64,000 nucleotides of DNA from Geobacter sp. FeAm09 (lineage in GTDB: Bacteria > Desulfobacterota > Desulfuromonadia > Geobacterales > Pseudopelobacteraceae): positions 1-64,000 of the forward strand of contig NZ_CP042466.1 in assembly GCF_008330225.1 (NCBI RefSeq), written 5' to 3'. The notes beneath the pieces are model-generated. The model did no database searches. It saw only the letters and a list, made by a program, of their open reading frames with translations, and had not been told where the DNA came from. Positions 36,491 through 44,520 of this stretch are shown here, one piece after another (positions within the stretch are counted from its first letter, which is position 1; the number at the start of each line of letters is the position of its first letter). The translations under genes and the position numbers were made by a program.

Positions 36491-36569
36491 GTCCACAGGG
36501 TCCACAGCCTCATCGGTCCACGAAATCCGGTCTTTCGCTTACGGCCCGATGGCCTATGGACTTGTGGAC
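36491..36569 (+). repeat. 79-bp self-complementary repeat, copy A
   Basis: Begins GTCCACAGGGTCCACAG, ends ATGGACTTGTGGAC. It is followed by a 10-bp hairpin (attccctgca) with an A-rich loop and then ggaagtca and aatcaacacc. The same downstream order follows copy B exactly 210 bp later. Confidence 0.75.
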
Positions 36570-36700
36570 GATCATTCCCTGCAAAAAAAATGCAGGGAAT
36601 GGAAGTCAAAATCAACACCGAATAACCTGACAAAATTGTCGATGTTTGTAGGTTCACATTATTCAAGCTGCATTGTTGACGATGTTGAAAACCGCTTGTC

Positions 36701-36779
36701 GTCCACAGGGTCCACAGCCTCATCGGTCTGCGAAAGCTGGCCTTTCGCTTACAGACCGATGGCCTATGGACTTGTGGAC
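36701..36779 (+). repeat. 79-bp self-complementary repeat, copy B
   Basis: Identical to copy A in both arms. The inner segment differs, but still pairs: CGGTCTG with CAGACCG and CGAAAG with CTTTCG. It is followed by an attccctgc/gcagggaat hairpin. Confidence 0.75.
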
Positions 36780-37190
36780 GATCATTCCCTGCAAAATACC
36801 GCAGGGAATGGAAGTCATAATCAACACCCGAACACCCGAGTTGCGTTGCTTTTTGCTCTACGTTCCAAAGGGGAATTTATTCCCCTTTGGAACCCTTCCG
36901 ACATCTGTGACAGCAGCATCAAAAATCAACACCTCAAAACCGAAATTCAAAGGCAGGAAAGTGGTCATTCTGACGATGAAAAACAGACAACGGGAAACAT
37001 GGCACCCCACGCAAGCTCGCGCATGCCATGTAAGGCAAAAATCTGCACCAACACATCAAAATCATTAAATAAATGTTGGCTGCCACGTTTTGAGGGCGTC
37101 GGCGGCCAAATGGCAGCCGATTGTTTTTAACAGTTTGAAATATCAAGTAATTTGTCGGCTGCCGTTTGGCCGCCAATTTCAGGGGGAAAC

Positions 37191-37508
37191 ATGACCAAAG
37201 CAAATCGAATTGTGGTGCGGTTGGATGATGAGACTGATCGGTTGCTGTCAGCATTCGCCGGACGGCGAAAAACGAATCGTGCAGACGCCGTGAGAGAAGC
37301 CATAAAAATGGCGGCCAGCGATGCGGGTCCACAGAGGGTCGCGGACCATCTCGAAGAGATTGTTCGGCGATTGGCAGACATGCCAGCGATAGCGAAAAAC
37401 ATGCTGTCACTTTCGGCCCAAATGGGCGACATGGCAGAGGCGAACAACGCCAATACGGATCGCATTGCTGGCATCCTGAAAATACTCCTCGAAAGGACAA
37501 AGCAATGA
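37191..37508 (+). CDS. Ribbon-helix-helix protein, likely relaxosome accessory
   Basis: 105 aa. The N-terminus (RIVVRLDDETDRLLSAFAGR, then RADAVREAIKM) fits a ribbon-helix-helix DNA-binding domain. The rest is a coiled coil (RVADHLEEIVRRLADMP). GGGGGA precedes the ATG at 37191. It is upstream of the coupling protein and could bind oriT or the adjacent repeats, like MobC or TraM-type factors. Its stop overlaps the next start as ATGA. Confidence 0.65.
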   Translation: MTKANRIVVRLDDETDRLLSAFAGRRKTNRADAVREAIKMAASDAGPQRVADHLEEIVRRLADMPAIAKNMLSLSAQMGDMAEANNANTDRIAGILKILLERTKQ

Positions 37509-38053
37509 GCGATGAATTGGAAAAGCTTTTTAAAGAGAACCAAGCGAAAGCCGAGGCGAAACCGGGTGAAAACGAACCGGAGGAAATGGAGCGTTTGCGG
37601 CTCGAAGTGCTTGCTGCGGTTGCTAAAACAAAGGAGGTGTGCACGGCGGGAGAAGCGGCGTTGAGTGACGCCTATACCAAGCTCGAAACTTTTGCGACGA
37701 ACAAGATCCCGCGGCTGATCCAGACGAATGTGGAGGCGGTGACTCAAGTTGAAATAAAGGCAGCGGTGGAAGGGATTATGCGGCCATTGAGCGAGGGGAT
37801 CATTGGCACGGTCCGTGACGTGGAAGTTTGTCGCTCACGCCTCCGGGGGCTGTCCTGGAACTGGCGGCTGTTTGTTGGCCCGGTGGCCATGGGGTTGGTC
37901 ACAGTAATTGTCGGCGGGTGCCTGGTCTTTTTCGGAGTACTTGGCGATCTGCGGCGGTATGCAAATTGGGGCCGAAAGGTGGAAGAAAAGATCGACACCT
38001 ATAGTCCTAAAACGCGAGAGGTTCTGTTTCAGGATTTCGGCGGCAGACCATAA
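37505..38053 (+). CDS. Membrane protein with coiled coil, 182 aa
   Basis: An acidic helical N-terminus (LEKLFKENQAKAEAKPGENE) and coiled coil precede one or two hydrophobic segments (FVGPVAMGLVTVIVGGCLVFFGV), then a basic end. Layout recalls MobB/TraJ-like partners that sit between RHH and coupling proteins, but there is no recognised domain. It is coupled to the RHH gene and 15 bp upstream of the coupling protein. Confidence 0.6.
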   Translation: MSDELEKLFKENQAKAEAKPGENEPEEMERLRLEVLAAVAKTKEVCTAGEAALSDAYTKLETFATNKIPRLIQTNVEAVTQVEIKAAVEGIMRPLSEGIIGTVRDVEVCRSRLRGLSWNWRLFVGPVAMGLVTVIVGGCLVFFGVLGDLRRYANWGRKVEEKIDTYSPKTREVLFQDFGGRP

Positions 38054-38068
38054 CAGGGAGGAGGAAAG

Positions 38069-39946
38069 ATGGCTCGATATGGAAACGACAATGTGATAGA
38101 CGGCACCCTGTCACAGACCACCCGGATGCGGATGCGGTGGCAGGGGTTCAAGATCCGGCTGATTGTGTCTCTCTCAGTCGGAATTATGGCCGGAGCCGGC
38201 GCAATCTTTTTGAAGCCGCCGCGGCCAGTTCCGATTCAGGAACTGGGACCGGAGGCGCATGTAGGTTTCATAGACCAAGTGCAATGGAAACTGGCCGAGC
38301 ATAATGTTCCGAAGGTCCAATTTCCCCGCATACTTCATATCGTGGCCGACCTGCCGGAACAGTATAGGGAAGCGGGGCTGTTGTTGGTAATTGCTGCGGT
38401 AAAAAAATACTGGATGCAGTTCATGTGGTATCTGGGTGCCGGACTGAGTGCCGGGGTCATCACGTACTGGATGATGGTGCGGAGCTCTCATAAGGAAATG
38501 AGGTCTCGTACTGAGGATCAATATGTGCGTGGGTCGAGGCTTGTCAGCGTTGATAGGCTGACCAAGGAAACTAGACGGGAGGGTTCCAGACTCCAACTGG
38601 CAGGGGGCTGGGTGCCACAAAGTCACGAACTTTCTCCGTGGTCATTTGTGGGGAGACCTCGGATTGGTAAAACCGTTGCACTTAAATCACTGCTCGATCA
38701 GGTGATGGACATCGGTGCGAGGATAATTTTTGACTCAAAGGGGGATATGATCGTCAGCCATTACCGTCCCGGGGATTTAATCTTCGCGCCAGCAGTCGAT
38801 CAACGGTCACTCACGTGGACTATCTTCAACGACATCACATCGGTTTCGCAGATCGCAAGCATCGCCGCGGCGCTGATCCCGGAAGGGACCGGAAACAACA
38901 AAATGTGGGCGGTGGGTGCGCGAGAGGTCCTGGAAGGACTCATACTTCATGCATTCTACAAAGGAAAAAAGACGAATAGGGAGTTGTGGAATCTCTGCTG
39001 CCTCGACCCGGAACGAATGCACGGAATCCTTAGCGAGACTCCGGGGGCGGAACGGGCGGCCGGCATGCTGGCCAACCCGAAATCGAATACGGCATATTCG
39101 TTCTATGTCTCGCTGATTGCGTTCCTCAAACCTATTCAGTTGCTGGCCAAGATGGACGGCCCGTTTAGCGTCAACGCCTGGCTCAATTCCGATCCTGCAA
39201 ACAGCATTTTCATCGTGGCGACGCCCGAGCATCAGGAGGCGCTCAAGCCGGTCATGAGCCTGTTCCTCTCAATGATGATCAATTCGCATCTATCGATGCC
39301 GGACGATCTGGACCGGAGGATCTGGTACTTTCTGGACGAACTCACAATTCTGCCGAAGATCGAGAAGCTCATCGACGCCATCAACTTTGGGCCAAGCAAG
39401 GGGCTCATCTGTATCCTTGGATTTCAGGCGCTGCAGCTACTCGATGAAATTTACGGCCAACGGAACAGGGAGACTCTCTGGTCAGCGGTCGGCACCCATG
39501 TGATGTTCTCGGTTGGAGAACGGGCCACCCAGATGAAGATATGCGAGGCGATCGGTGAGATGGAGGTCCTGGAGCATCGGAGCACCATGTCGATCGGAAT
39601 CACCGATAGCCGCGACGGTGCGTCGGCCATGGAGCAACTCACCAAGCGGGTCCTGGTCATGCCAGACGAGATCAAGGATCTGCCAAAGTTGACAGCGTAT
39701 CTGAAAATCCTGGGATTTCCCGCTGCGAAGCTCAAATTCACCTACAAGCCATATAAGAAGGTCGCAGAGGGACTGGTGCCCGACCCAGGCTTCAGCATAG
39801 ACGAGTTTATCCGCGAGTTGGTGGCCCTGAAACGCCGGGCTGGGACAGTGGAACAGGAAGTGTCCAACGAATTGGAGCGGACCAGGGAGCGCGCGGCCGA
39901 GGAACAGCAGGCTATGGAATCTGGAGGAGAGGTATCTGAATGGTAG
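38069..39946 (+). CDS. traD: Type IV coupling protein (TraD/VirD4 family)
   Basis: 625 aa. Two N-terminal transmembrane regions (RLIVSLSVGIMAGAGAIFL and FMWYLGAGLSAGVITYWMM) precede the ATPase with Walker A GRPRIGKT (195-202), Walker B IWYFLDELTILPK and a conserved GLICILGFQALQLLDEIYG. It links the relaxosome to the secretion channel and pumps DNA. The C-terminus is acidic. GGAGG lies before the ATG. Confidence 0.9.
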   Translation: MARYGNDNVIDGTLSQTTRMRMRWQGFKIRLIVSLSVGIMAGAGAIFLKPPRPVPIQELGPEAHVGFIDQVQWKLAEHNVPKVQFPRILHIVADLPEQYREAGLLLVIAAVKKYWMQFMWYLGAGLSAGVITYWMMVRSSHKEMRSRTEDQYVRGSRLVSVDRLTKETRREGSRLQLAGGWVPQSHELSPWSFVGRPRIGKTVALKSLLDQVMDIGARIIFDSKGDMIVSHYRPGDLIFAPAVDQRSLTWTIFNDITSVSQIASIAAALIPEGTGNNKMWAVGAREVLEGLILHAFYKGKKTNRELWNLCCLDPERMHGILSETPGAERAAGMLANPKSNTAYSFYVSLIAFLKPIQLLAKMDGPFSVNAWLNSDPANSIFIVATPEHQEALKPVMSLFLSMMINSHLSMPDDLDRRIWYFLDELTILPKIEKLIDAINFGPSKGLICILGFQALQLLDEIYGQRNRETLWSAVGTHVMFSVGERATQMKICEAIGEMEVLEHRSTMSIGITDSRDGASAMEQLTKRVLVMPDEIKDLPKLTAYLKILGFPAAKLKFTYKPYKKVAEGLVPDPGFSIDEFIRELVALKRRAGTVEQEVSNELERTRERAAEEQQAMESGGEVSEW

Positions 39947-40083
39947 AGCGTTCCGAGGGCGGCAATATGAGGAGGCAGCTGAGAAACTGCTCGGTGAGAA
40001 TCACCTGGATGCTTGGCGCTGGAATGCGGCTGAAGCCATGCCAGCAGTACCTGGAAAACAAAATATCGACAAGGAGGCAGCAC

Positions 40084-40980
40084 ATGAATAGATCATACCG
40101 TCTGATAGTGATCGGATCGTTGTTAATGGCAGCTCTTACCGGAGGATGCGGCGGTGGTGGAGGAAATACTCCTCAAGCGACGCCGGCAACCCCCGGTACA
40201 CCGGTGACGTCGCCGGTGGCGAGGGCGAGCGATTTCACTGGGAGCTGGTCGGGAACGTACTCGACGGGCGCTGGTGTGGGCACGCCGGTCACTTTCTCCC
40301 TCGTTGGTATTAATGCGGCAAATACCGTGACCGGCAACGTCTATTCGGCAAACCTTTCGGGCACTTTCACCGGCGTGCTGGATGAAAGCGGCAATGTCTC
40401 CGGTGTTGTGGCGAACATGATCGACGGGCAATCTTGGACCCTACAACTGGGGATCCTCGGCAATGTGTTGAGCATCGTCAAGATGACTTATGGTGCTGCT
40501 TCGCTGGGGGCAGGATCGTGCACGGCCACTCCGGCGTTGACCGTGAACATGGCGGGTTCGTGGAAGGGCACCATGATGCAGAAGAACACAACAACAGGCC
40601 TCCCCATTGTCGGGACGACCCAGGACGTAAATGTCGAACTTGCTTATGATGGGTCGGGAGGATTCATTGGGGCAATCGTGAGTGATAAGGGGCTTGCGGC
40701 AAGGGTGAAGTTTGTTGCCCTGGCGGGATACTGGGCGTGCTATATTGACCAGGCGTCATCATGGGGTACATACATCCCTGCACCGCAGACCGGAACCATT
40801 CTCACGGAGGGTATGATAGTCTCCACAGCGTCGATGCAGCAGTCGTTTGCGGACAACGCCGCAGCACCAACAGGCATGGCCTCAATTGTGCTGTCCGATT
40901 CATACCCCACTGGAACCTATGCACCCAACGGCTCAGAATATATCGGGTACATTGAATTTTTGATGACATTGACGAGGTAA
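40084..40980 (+). CDS. Cargo lipoprotein with two related domains
   Basis: 298 aa from the ATG at 40084, which has AAGGAGG upstream. A lipoprotein signal (LLMAALTGGC) precedes a PT-rich linker. Two halves then start alike (FTGSWSGTYSTGAG and MAGSWKGTMMQKNTTTG) and are beta-rich. No named family. The ORF could be extended upstream to 39940, overlapping traD, but that part has no signal peptide logic. It lies outside the transfer core and is probably surface cargo. Confidence 0.65.
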   Translation: MNRSYRLIVIGSLLMAALTGGCGGGGGNTPQATPATPGTPVTSPVARASDFTGSWSGTYSTGAGVGTPVTFSLVGINAANTVTGNVYSANLSGTFTGVLDESGNVSGVVANMIDGQSWTLQLGILGNVLSIVKMTYGAASLGAGSCTATPALTVNMAGSWKGTMMQKNTTTGLPIVGTTQDVNVELAYDGSGGFIGAIVSDKGLAARVKFVALAGYWACYIDQASSWGTYIPAPQTGTILTEGMIVSTASMQQSFADNAAAPTGMASIVLSDSYPTGTYAPNGSEYIGYIEFLMTLTR

Positions 40981-40993
40981 TACAATATGCACA

Positions 40994-41505
40994 GTCAACT
41001 ACCCCGCGCAGGAGTCCCCTTACGTAAGGTGGGGGAGGAAGCGCGGCAATAAAGAATCACGCTTTGCCAGAGATGTAAACCACTGCATAAGCAAAAGCAT
41101 CGTGGCCAGAGCGCAAGGCACCGGCAAGGGAATCGCGTTGGAAGACCTGACGCACATCCGCAGCCGGATAACGGCTAGACGCTCCCAGCGGGCCACGTTG
41201 CACAGCTGGTCGTTTGGGCAACTCAGGGCATTCATTATGTACAAGGCAGAGGTTTTGGGGATACCAGTCTCCTTGGTGGACCCAAGAAACACGAGCCGGG
41301 AATGTCCTACTTGTGGCCATACGGCCAAAGAGAACAGAAAAAGCCAATCCAAGTTCTTATGCACGTCCTGCGGACATGCTGGTGTCGCAGACGTGATCGC
41401 GGCGGGCAACATTGCCCGTCGGGCCGAAGTCAGCCGGCCAAACGTAGCGAAGGCGGCTTAAAGCCTTTAGTTACAAGCCCCGTTGCTTGCGGCGGGGTCG
41501 TTGAC
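40994..41505. mobile_element. IS200/IS605-like remnant with inverted flanks
   Basis: GTCAACTACCCCGC at 40994-41007 and its near-complement at 41492-41505 enclose the tnpB remnant. The right side also has a ccccg/cgggg hairpin after the stop codon, as at the 3' end of IS605-type elements where the guide RNA is made. Confidence 0.55.
41021..41461 (+). pseudogene. TnpB (IS200/IS605-type) remnant, 5' truncated
   Basis: The frame runs RWGRKRGNKESRFARDVNH, then GIALEDLTHIRSR (second RuvC acid), LHSWSFGQLRAFIMYKA, a zinc finger (CPTCGH and CTSCGH) and ADVIAAGNIARRA (third RuvC acid). The N-terminal half with the first catalytic Asp is absent and no TnpA is nearby. So it is a dead copy of an RNA-guided nuclease gene. 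Confidence 0.8.
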
Positions 41506-41553
41506 GCCGAGTAAGATCCTCTGCGACAACATAAATAGTCACCGGAGGTCCTC

Positions 41554-42074
41554 ATGAGACTCGCAATCCTCATAGTAACCTTGCTCATCCCCACTGCGGC
41601 CATAGCTGTACCCGTCCCGATCACTGGGACGGCTGAAGTGTATTTCTCCCCCGGGGTGGTGCCGCTGAGGCGGTAGTGGCGGAGATCAATCACGCCCGGC
41701 AGGAGATACTTTTGCAGGCCTACAGCTTCACCTCGAAGCCGATCGCCAAGGCGCTCCTGGATGCCAAGAAGCGTGGCGTGAGGGTAGAGGTGGTTCTCGA
41801 TAAGAGTAACGCGACTGCTAAATACAGCGCTGCGACCTTCCTGGCCAATACCGGCTTCCCGGTACTGATCGACGCTGAACACGCCATCGCCCACAACAAG
41901 GTCATAATCATTGACCGGGCAGTGCTGATCACCGGCAGCTTCAATTTCACCGCCGCCGCCGAGGATAAGAACGCCGAGAACCTGCTTGTCCTGAAAGGGG
42001 ACAGAATTCTCGTAGAAAAGTACATCAAAAATTTCAACGTGCACAAGGCCCATTCCAAGCCGTTCATGAGGTAA
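41554..42074 (+). pseudogene. Phospholipase-D-like (Nuc-type) protein, frameshifted
   Basis: Starts with a signal peptide (MRLAILIVTLLIPTAAIAVP). After ...EVYFSPG the frame breaks near 41655-41662 in a C/G run; one extra base gives GGAAEAVVAEINHARQEIL. The rest (about 140 residues) has one HKD motif (HNKVIIIDRAVLITGSFN), as in the dimeric exported nuclease Nuc. Such nucleases occur on conjugative plasmids. GGAGG precedes the ATG. Inactive if the shift is real. Confidence 0.7.
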
Positions 42075-42262
42075 TGTTTTCATAGACCCCACCACGCTTC
42101 CTCCCCTGACTTGTGTCGGGGAGGAAGCGTAATAAGTGACTAAACCTGCTTTGCCTTTATGGCATACTGCTAGCTATTAAATTGTAGACATTTCTCACAT
42201 TAATGGCTTAGAGTTTTTTCCTTGTGGCAGCACCATTGAGGTCAATATGCCGAGGACGATAC

Positions 42263-42391
42263 ATGTCATTCATCGAATACAACAAGCCGTTTAAATGCAA
42301 CGCAGATCTTATTGCCCATCTTCGCGACAAAGGGCTCTCAGTTGCTTCAGAACCGGAAGCGTTGGACGTCCTGCAGAAGATTACCTACTAG
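42263..42391 (+). pseudogene. N-terminal fragment of an Abi-family protein
   Basis: 42 codons starting MSFIEYNKPFKCNADLIAHL and reading LRDKGLSVASEPEALDVLQK before a stop. This is the beginning of Abi_2 (AbiD/F) abortive-infection proteins, which are normally about 300 aa. The rest of the gene is missing. Confidence 0.55.
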
Positions 42392-42629
42392 GGGTCCCCA
42401 CAGAAAACGTAAGCTGGTCGACTTTGTTTCAGGCTTGAGCTATGAACAATCTATGGATATTGTTGCCATCATGTATTCTGGGCGTGGTGACGGCACGTTT
42501 TCAGAAATGCGAGAGTATGTCGACAACTTTAGCCATGAACAGTGCATGAATGTAATCCATGGCAAATTTGGCCGATTAGCTGAATACTTGAAAAGAGGCC
42601 TTGCCAGGTTGAATACCTCAGGGAGCTAA
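42390..42629 (+). pseudogene. C-terminal fragment of a DUF3775-like protein
   Basis: About 79 codons reading KLVDFVSGLSYEQSMDIVA, IMYSGRGDGTFSEM and GRLAEYLKRGLARL, similar to DUF3775 proteins. There is no proper start, and the frame begins exactly where the Abi fragment ends, pointing to a deletion junction between two unrelated genes. Confidence 0.45.
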
Positions 42630-42760
42630 TGCTGACGGGTTATCAAGGAGTTGGGCAAATTGAATATAATGATCGATATACGATCCCTTTAAAAATATTG
42701 GTCGAGGTGCGGCAAACTCTGACGTTCAGACCGTGGATGGTGTCAAAGGAGGATAATTAA

Positions 42761-43693
42761 TTGTCGTTTTCTTCAAGCAGTTCAAAAGATCCCTACGTAT
42801 ACCGCTACGACGGTTTCGAAAGTCTTTGGAAGCAAAGATCAAATGACAAGGTATTGCGTGGTAGACGCAGTACAGGGGATGAATCATACCGTCATGATCA
42901 GGTAAGGGAGGCCCACAGCTCTATTGCAGAGGGTAGTGCTGTCTTCCGGCTTTCGTTTTGGTTAAATCTGGAAATTGCCAAAAGCCAAGTAAATTACCTG
43001 CATCGGCAGGGTTCTGTAATTCAGCGCATCAAAGCAGATCATCCCGTATTAGGGCACTTTCAACGTGGAGAAGACCAGCATCTCCCCGGCAAAGCAGATC
43101 TCTACTGGGCTACAATGGCTATTAATGAAGAAAACCCAGACTGGTCCCCAATTGGAATACCACATGACGATATCGAGGTACTGCTACCGGATAATACCTG
43201 GCTACCTATGGGGCAGGCAGGGGGATTCCGGGACACAGAACCGGGATGGGAGATTTTCTCTGATGGAGGAAAGAACCTCCTCCAGATCAAGCAGGGACAA
43301 AGTAATGATGGGGATTGTTGGGTATTTATCCGCCAACGTTCTGGGTTAGGGGGCTCTGCCTATAATGACTCAACGATGTTGACTTCCCCGATTGAAACTT
43401 TTGTGAAGGCGCATGCGTTGCTACCGGATAGATGCCGTTGGGGGTATGCTTTGGAAATGCCGGATTGCGTGCTAGCATTTGAGTTTTTTCCTCGATTCAT
43501 GCAGCGCAAGCGTGCTTGTTTAGCCGGCATCGCAGACCGTTTGTTTAAAATAGACCGTGGGTGGGAGGTTAAGGTTGGGGGCGACTTCACAAGCCTGGAT
43601 CAGGCTACTACCTCAAATCTCTATAGCGGGTTAGGGTGTGCCCATTTGTTGATACGCGGCGGCAACTGGACCTGTTTTCCCGATGCGAAATAA
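42761..43693 (+). CDS. Hypothetical cargo protein, 310 aa
   Basis: A TTG start with AAAGGAGG seven bases upstream. A serine-rich start is followed by a soluble domain with many tryptophans (YRYDGFESLWKQRSND, DLYWATMAINEENPDWS, GGFRDTEPGWEIFSDGG, FIRQRSGLGGSAYND). It has no signal peptide, membrane segment or recognised motif. It lies directly before higBA, in a zone of fragments. It may be a defence or effector protein, but no evidence supports a specific role. Confidence 0.6.
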   Translation: MSFSSSSSKDPYVYRYDGFESLWKQRSNDKVLRGRRSTGDESYRHDQVREAHSSIAEGSAVFRLSFWLNLEIAKSQVNYLHRQGSVIQRIKADHPVLGHFQRGEDQHLPGKADLYWATMAINEENPDWSPIGIPHDDIEVLLPDNTWLPMGQAGGFRDTEPGWEIFSDGGKNLLQIKQGQSNDGDCWVFIRQRSGLGGSAYNDSTMLTSPIETFVKAHALLPDRCRWGYALEMPDCVLAFEFFPRFMQRKRACLAGIADRLFKIDRGWEVKVGGDFTSLDQATTSNLYSGLGCAHLLIRGGNWTCFPDAK

Positions 43694-43762
43694 TTGAAAT
43701 TGTCAGCGGACCAACAGCCATTGGCATAGTATTAAACCAAGGTAAAGATATGCATTTTATGT

Positions 43763-43791
43763 TTGACGTAAAGCATAATATAAAGTAGACT
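43763..43791 (+). promoter_or_regulatory. Putative higBA promoter
   Basis: TTGACG (43763-43768) and TAGACT (43786-43791) are 17 bp apart. The predicted start of transcription is at or next to the higB ATG at 43798. Confidence 0.4.
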
Positions 43792-43797
43792 ACAACC

Positions 43798-44076
43798 ATG
43801 ATTCGTTCATTCGCGTGCAAGCATACCGAAAAAATATACAACGGTGAACGGATACCGCGTTTTCAGGCTTTTGCCCAACAGGCTGAGAAAAGGCTCCAAA
43901 TACTTGACAGTGCCACCTGCATTGAAGACTTGATGAATCTTCCGAGTAATCGTTTCGAGGCATTGAGTGGAGATCGAAAGGGGCAGCAGAGCATTCGGAT
44001 TAATCAGCAGTGGCGCTTATGCTTCGAGTGGCGCGAGGATGGACCGTACGACGTCGAAATTGTTGATTACCACTGA
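43798..44076 (+). CDS. higB: HigB-family toxin
   Basis: 92 aa of the RelE/HigB mRNA-interferase fold: MIRSFACKHTEKIYNGERIP, MNLPSNRFEALSGDRKGQQS, and IRINQQWRLCFEWREDGPYD near the end with conserved R and W. The toxin-first order with higA downstream is typical. It would cleave mRNA on the ribosome unless bound by HigA. Confidence 0.9.
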   Translation: MIRSFACKHTEKIYNGERIPRFQAFAQQAEKRLQILDSATCIEDLMNLPSNRFEALSGDRKGQQSIRINQQWRLCFEWREDGPYDVEIVDYH

Positions 44077-44092
44077 AAGAAGGAATGGTTTT

Positions 44093-44389
44093 ATGAATGC
44101 TATGCGCCCCATACACCCCGGGGAGGTTCTGAAAGACGAGCTTATCGAGATCGGGATGAGCGCCAATGTTTTTGCAAGATTATTGTGTGTGCCCACCAAC
44201 CGGATCACGGCCATACTGAATGGCGAACGGTCTGTCACTGCCGACACAGCGCTTCGGCTCTCTCGATTTTTCGGGACGACCCCTGAATTCTGGCTGAACC
44301 TCCAGACTGCTTACGATCTTAAGGTTGCGAAGCAGACATCTGGTGAAAAGATTGAACTTGATATTACCCCAATGAAACAGGCGGCATAA
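44093..44389 (+). CDS. higA: HigA-family antitoxin
   Basis: 98 aa from the ATG at 44093 (AAGGAATGG upstream), 16 bp after higB. It contains the HigA XRE domain: RPIHPGEVLKDELIEIGMSA, RITAILNGERSVTADTALRL, and FFGTTPEFWLNLQTAYDL. It neutralises HigB and represses the pair. The stop overlaps the next small start by one base. Confidence 0.9.
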   Translation: MNAMRPIHPGEVLKDELIEIGMSANVFARLLCVPTNRITAILNGERSVTADTALRLSRFFGTTPEFWLNLQTAYDLKVAKQTSGEKIELDITPMKQAA

Positions 44390-44520
44390 TGCAGATGGAC
44401 GAATTCTTCGTTGAGTTGAATAAAATAGTCCAGGAGTGGGAGTCCGGAACCCGTGACGCCGAGCGTGCCATGGAGATCATCTCGGGCCTATTACGGGAGG
44501 TGGACAGTGCTCAAAGATAA
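44389..44520 (+). CDS. 43-aa helical protein between higA and a lipoprotein
   Basis: The ATG overlaps the higA stop by one base and the stop overlaps the lipoprotein start region, so the frame is embedded in an operon. The sequence (MQMDEFFVELNKIVQEWESG) is helical and acidic. No family known; coding is supported by the tight overlaps only. Confidence 0.4.
   Translation: MQMDEFFVELNKIVQEWESGTRDAERAMEIISGLLREVDSAQR

Larger units (their letters stand above)
36258..37190. other. 930-bp non-coding region with hairpins and two 79-bp repeats
   Basis: An open frame runs across it, but it codes the repeat units twice and has no protein features. Perfect inverted repeats are 36399-36409 with 36438-36448 (11 bp), 36574-36583 with 36591-36600 (10 bp), 36784-36792 with 36801-36809 (9 bp) and 36863-36875 with 36880-36892 (13 bp). 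The last part (37050-37160) contains ggcagccga/cggctgcc inverted words before the RHH gene, possible operators. Confidence 0.6.

Noticed and set aside
36491-36779. 79-bp repeats as CRISPR or retron
   Set aside because: Only two direct copies with a 131-bp spacer and one inverted copy 4 kb away; no cas or reverse transcriptase gene in the window.
36261-37130. A 289-codon open frame over the non-coding region
   Set aside because: It reads the 79-bp repeat twice as near-identical peptide, has low-complexity composition, crosses several hairpins, and has no domain or ribosome site.
39920-40087. A small plus-strand frame between traD and the lipoprotein gene
   Set aside because: Codons look protein-like (RQYEEAAEKLLGENHLDAW), but I found no ATG, GTG or TTG start in frame.
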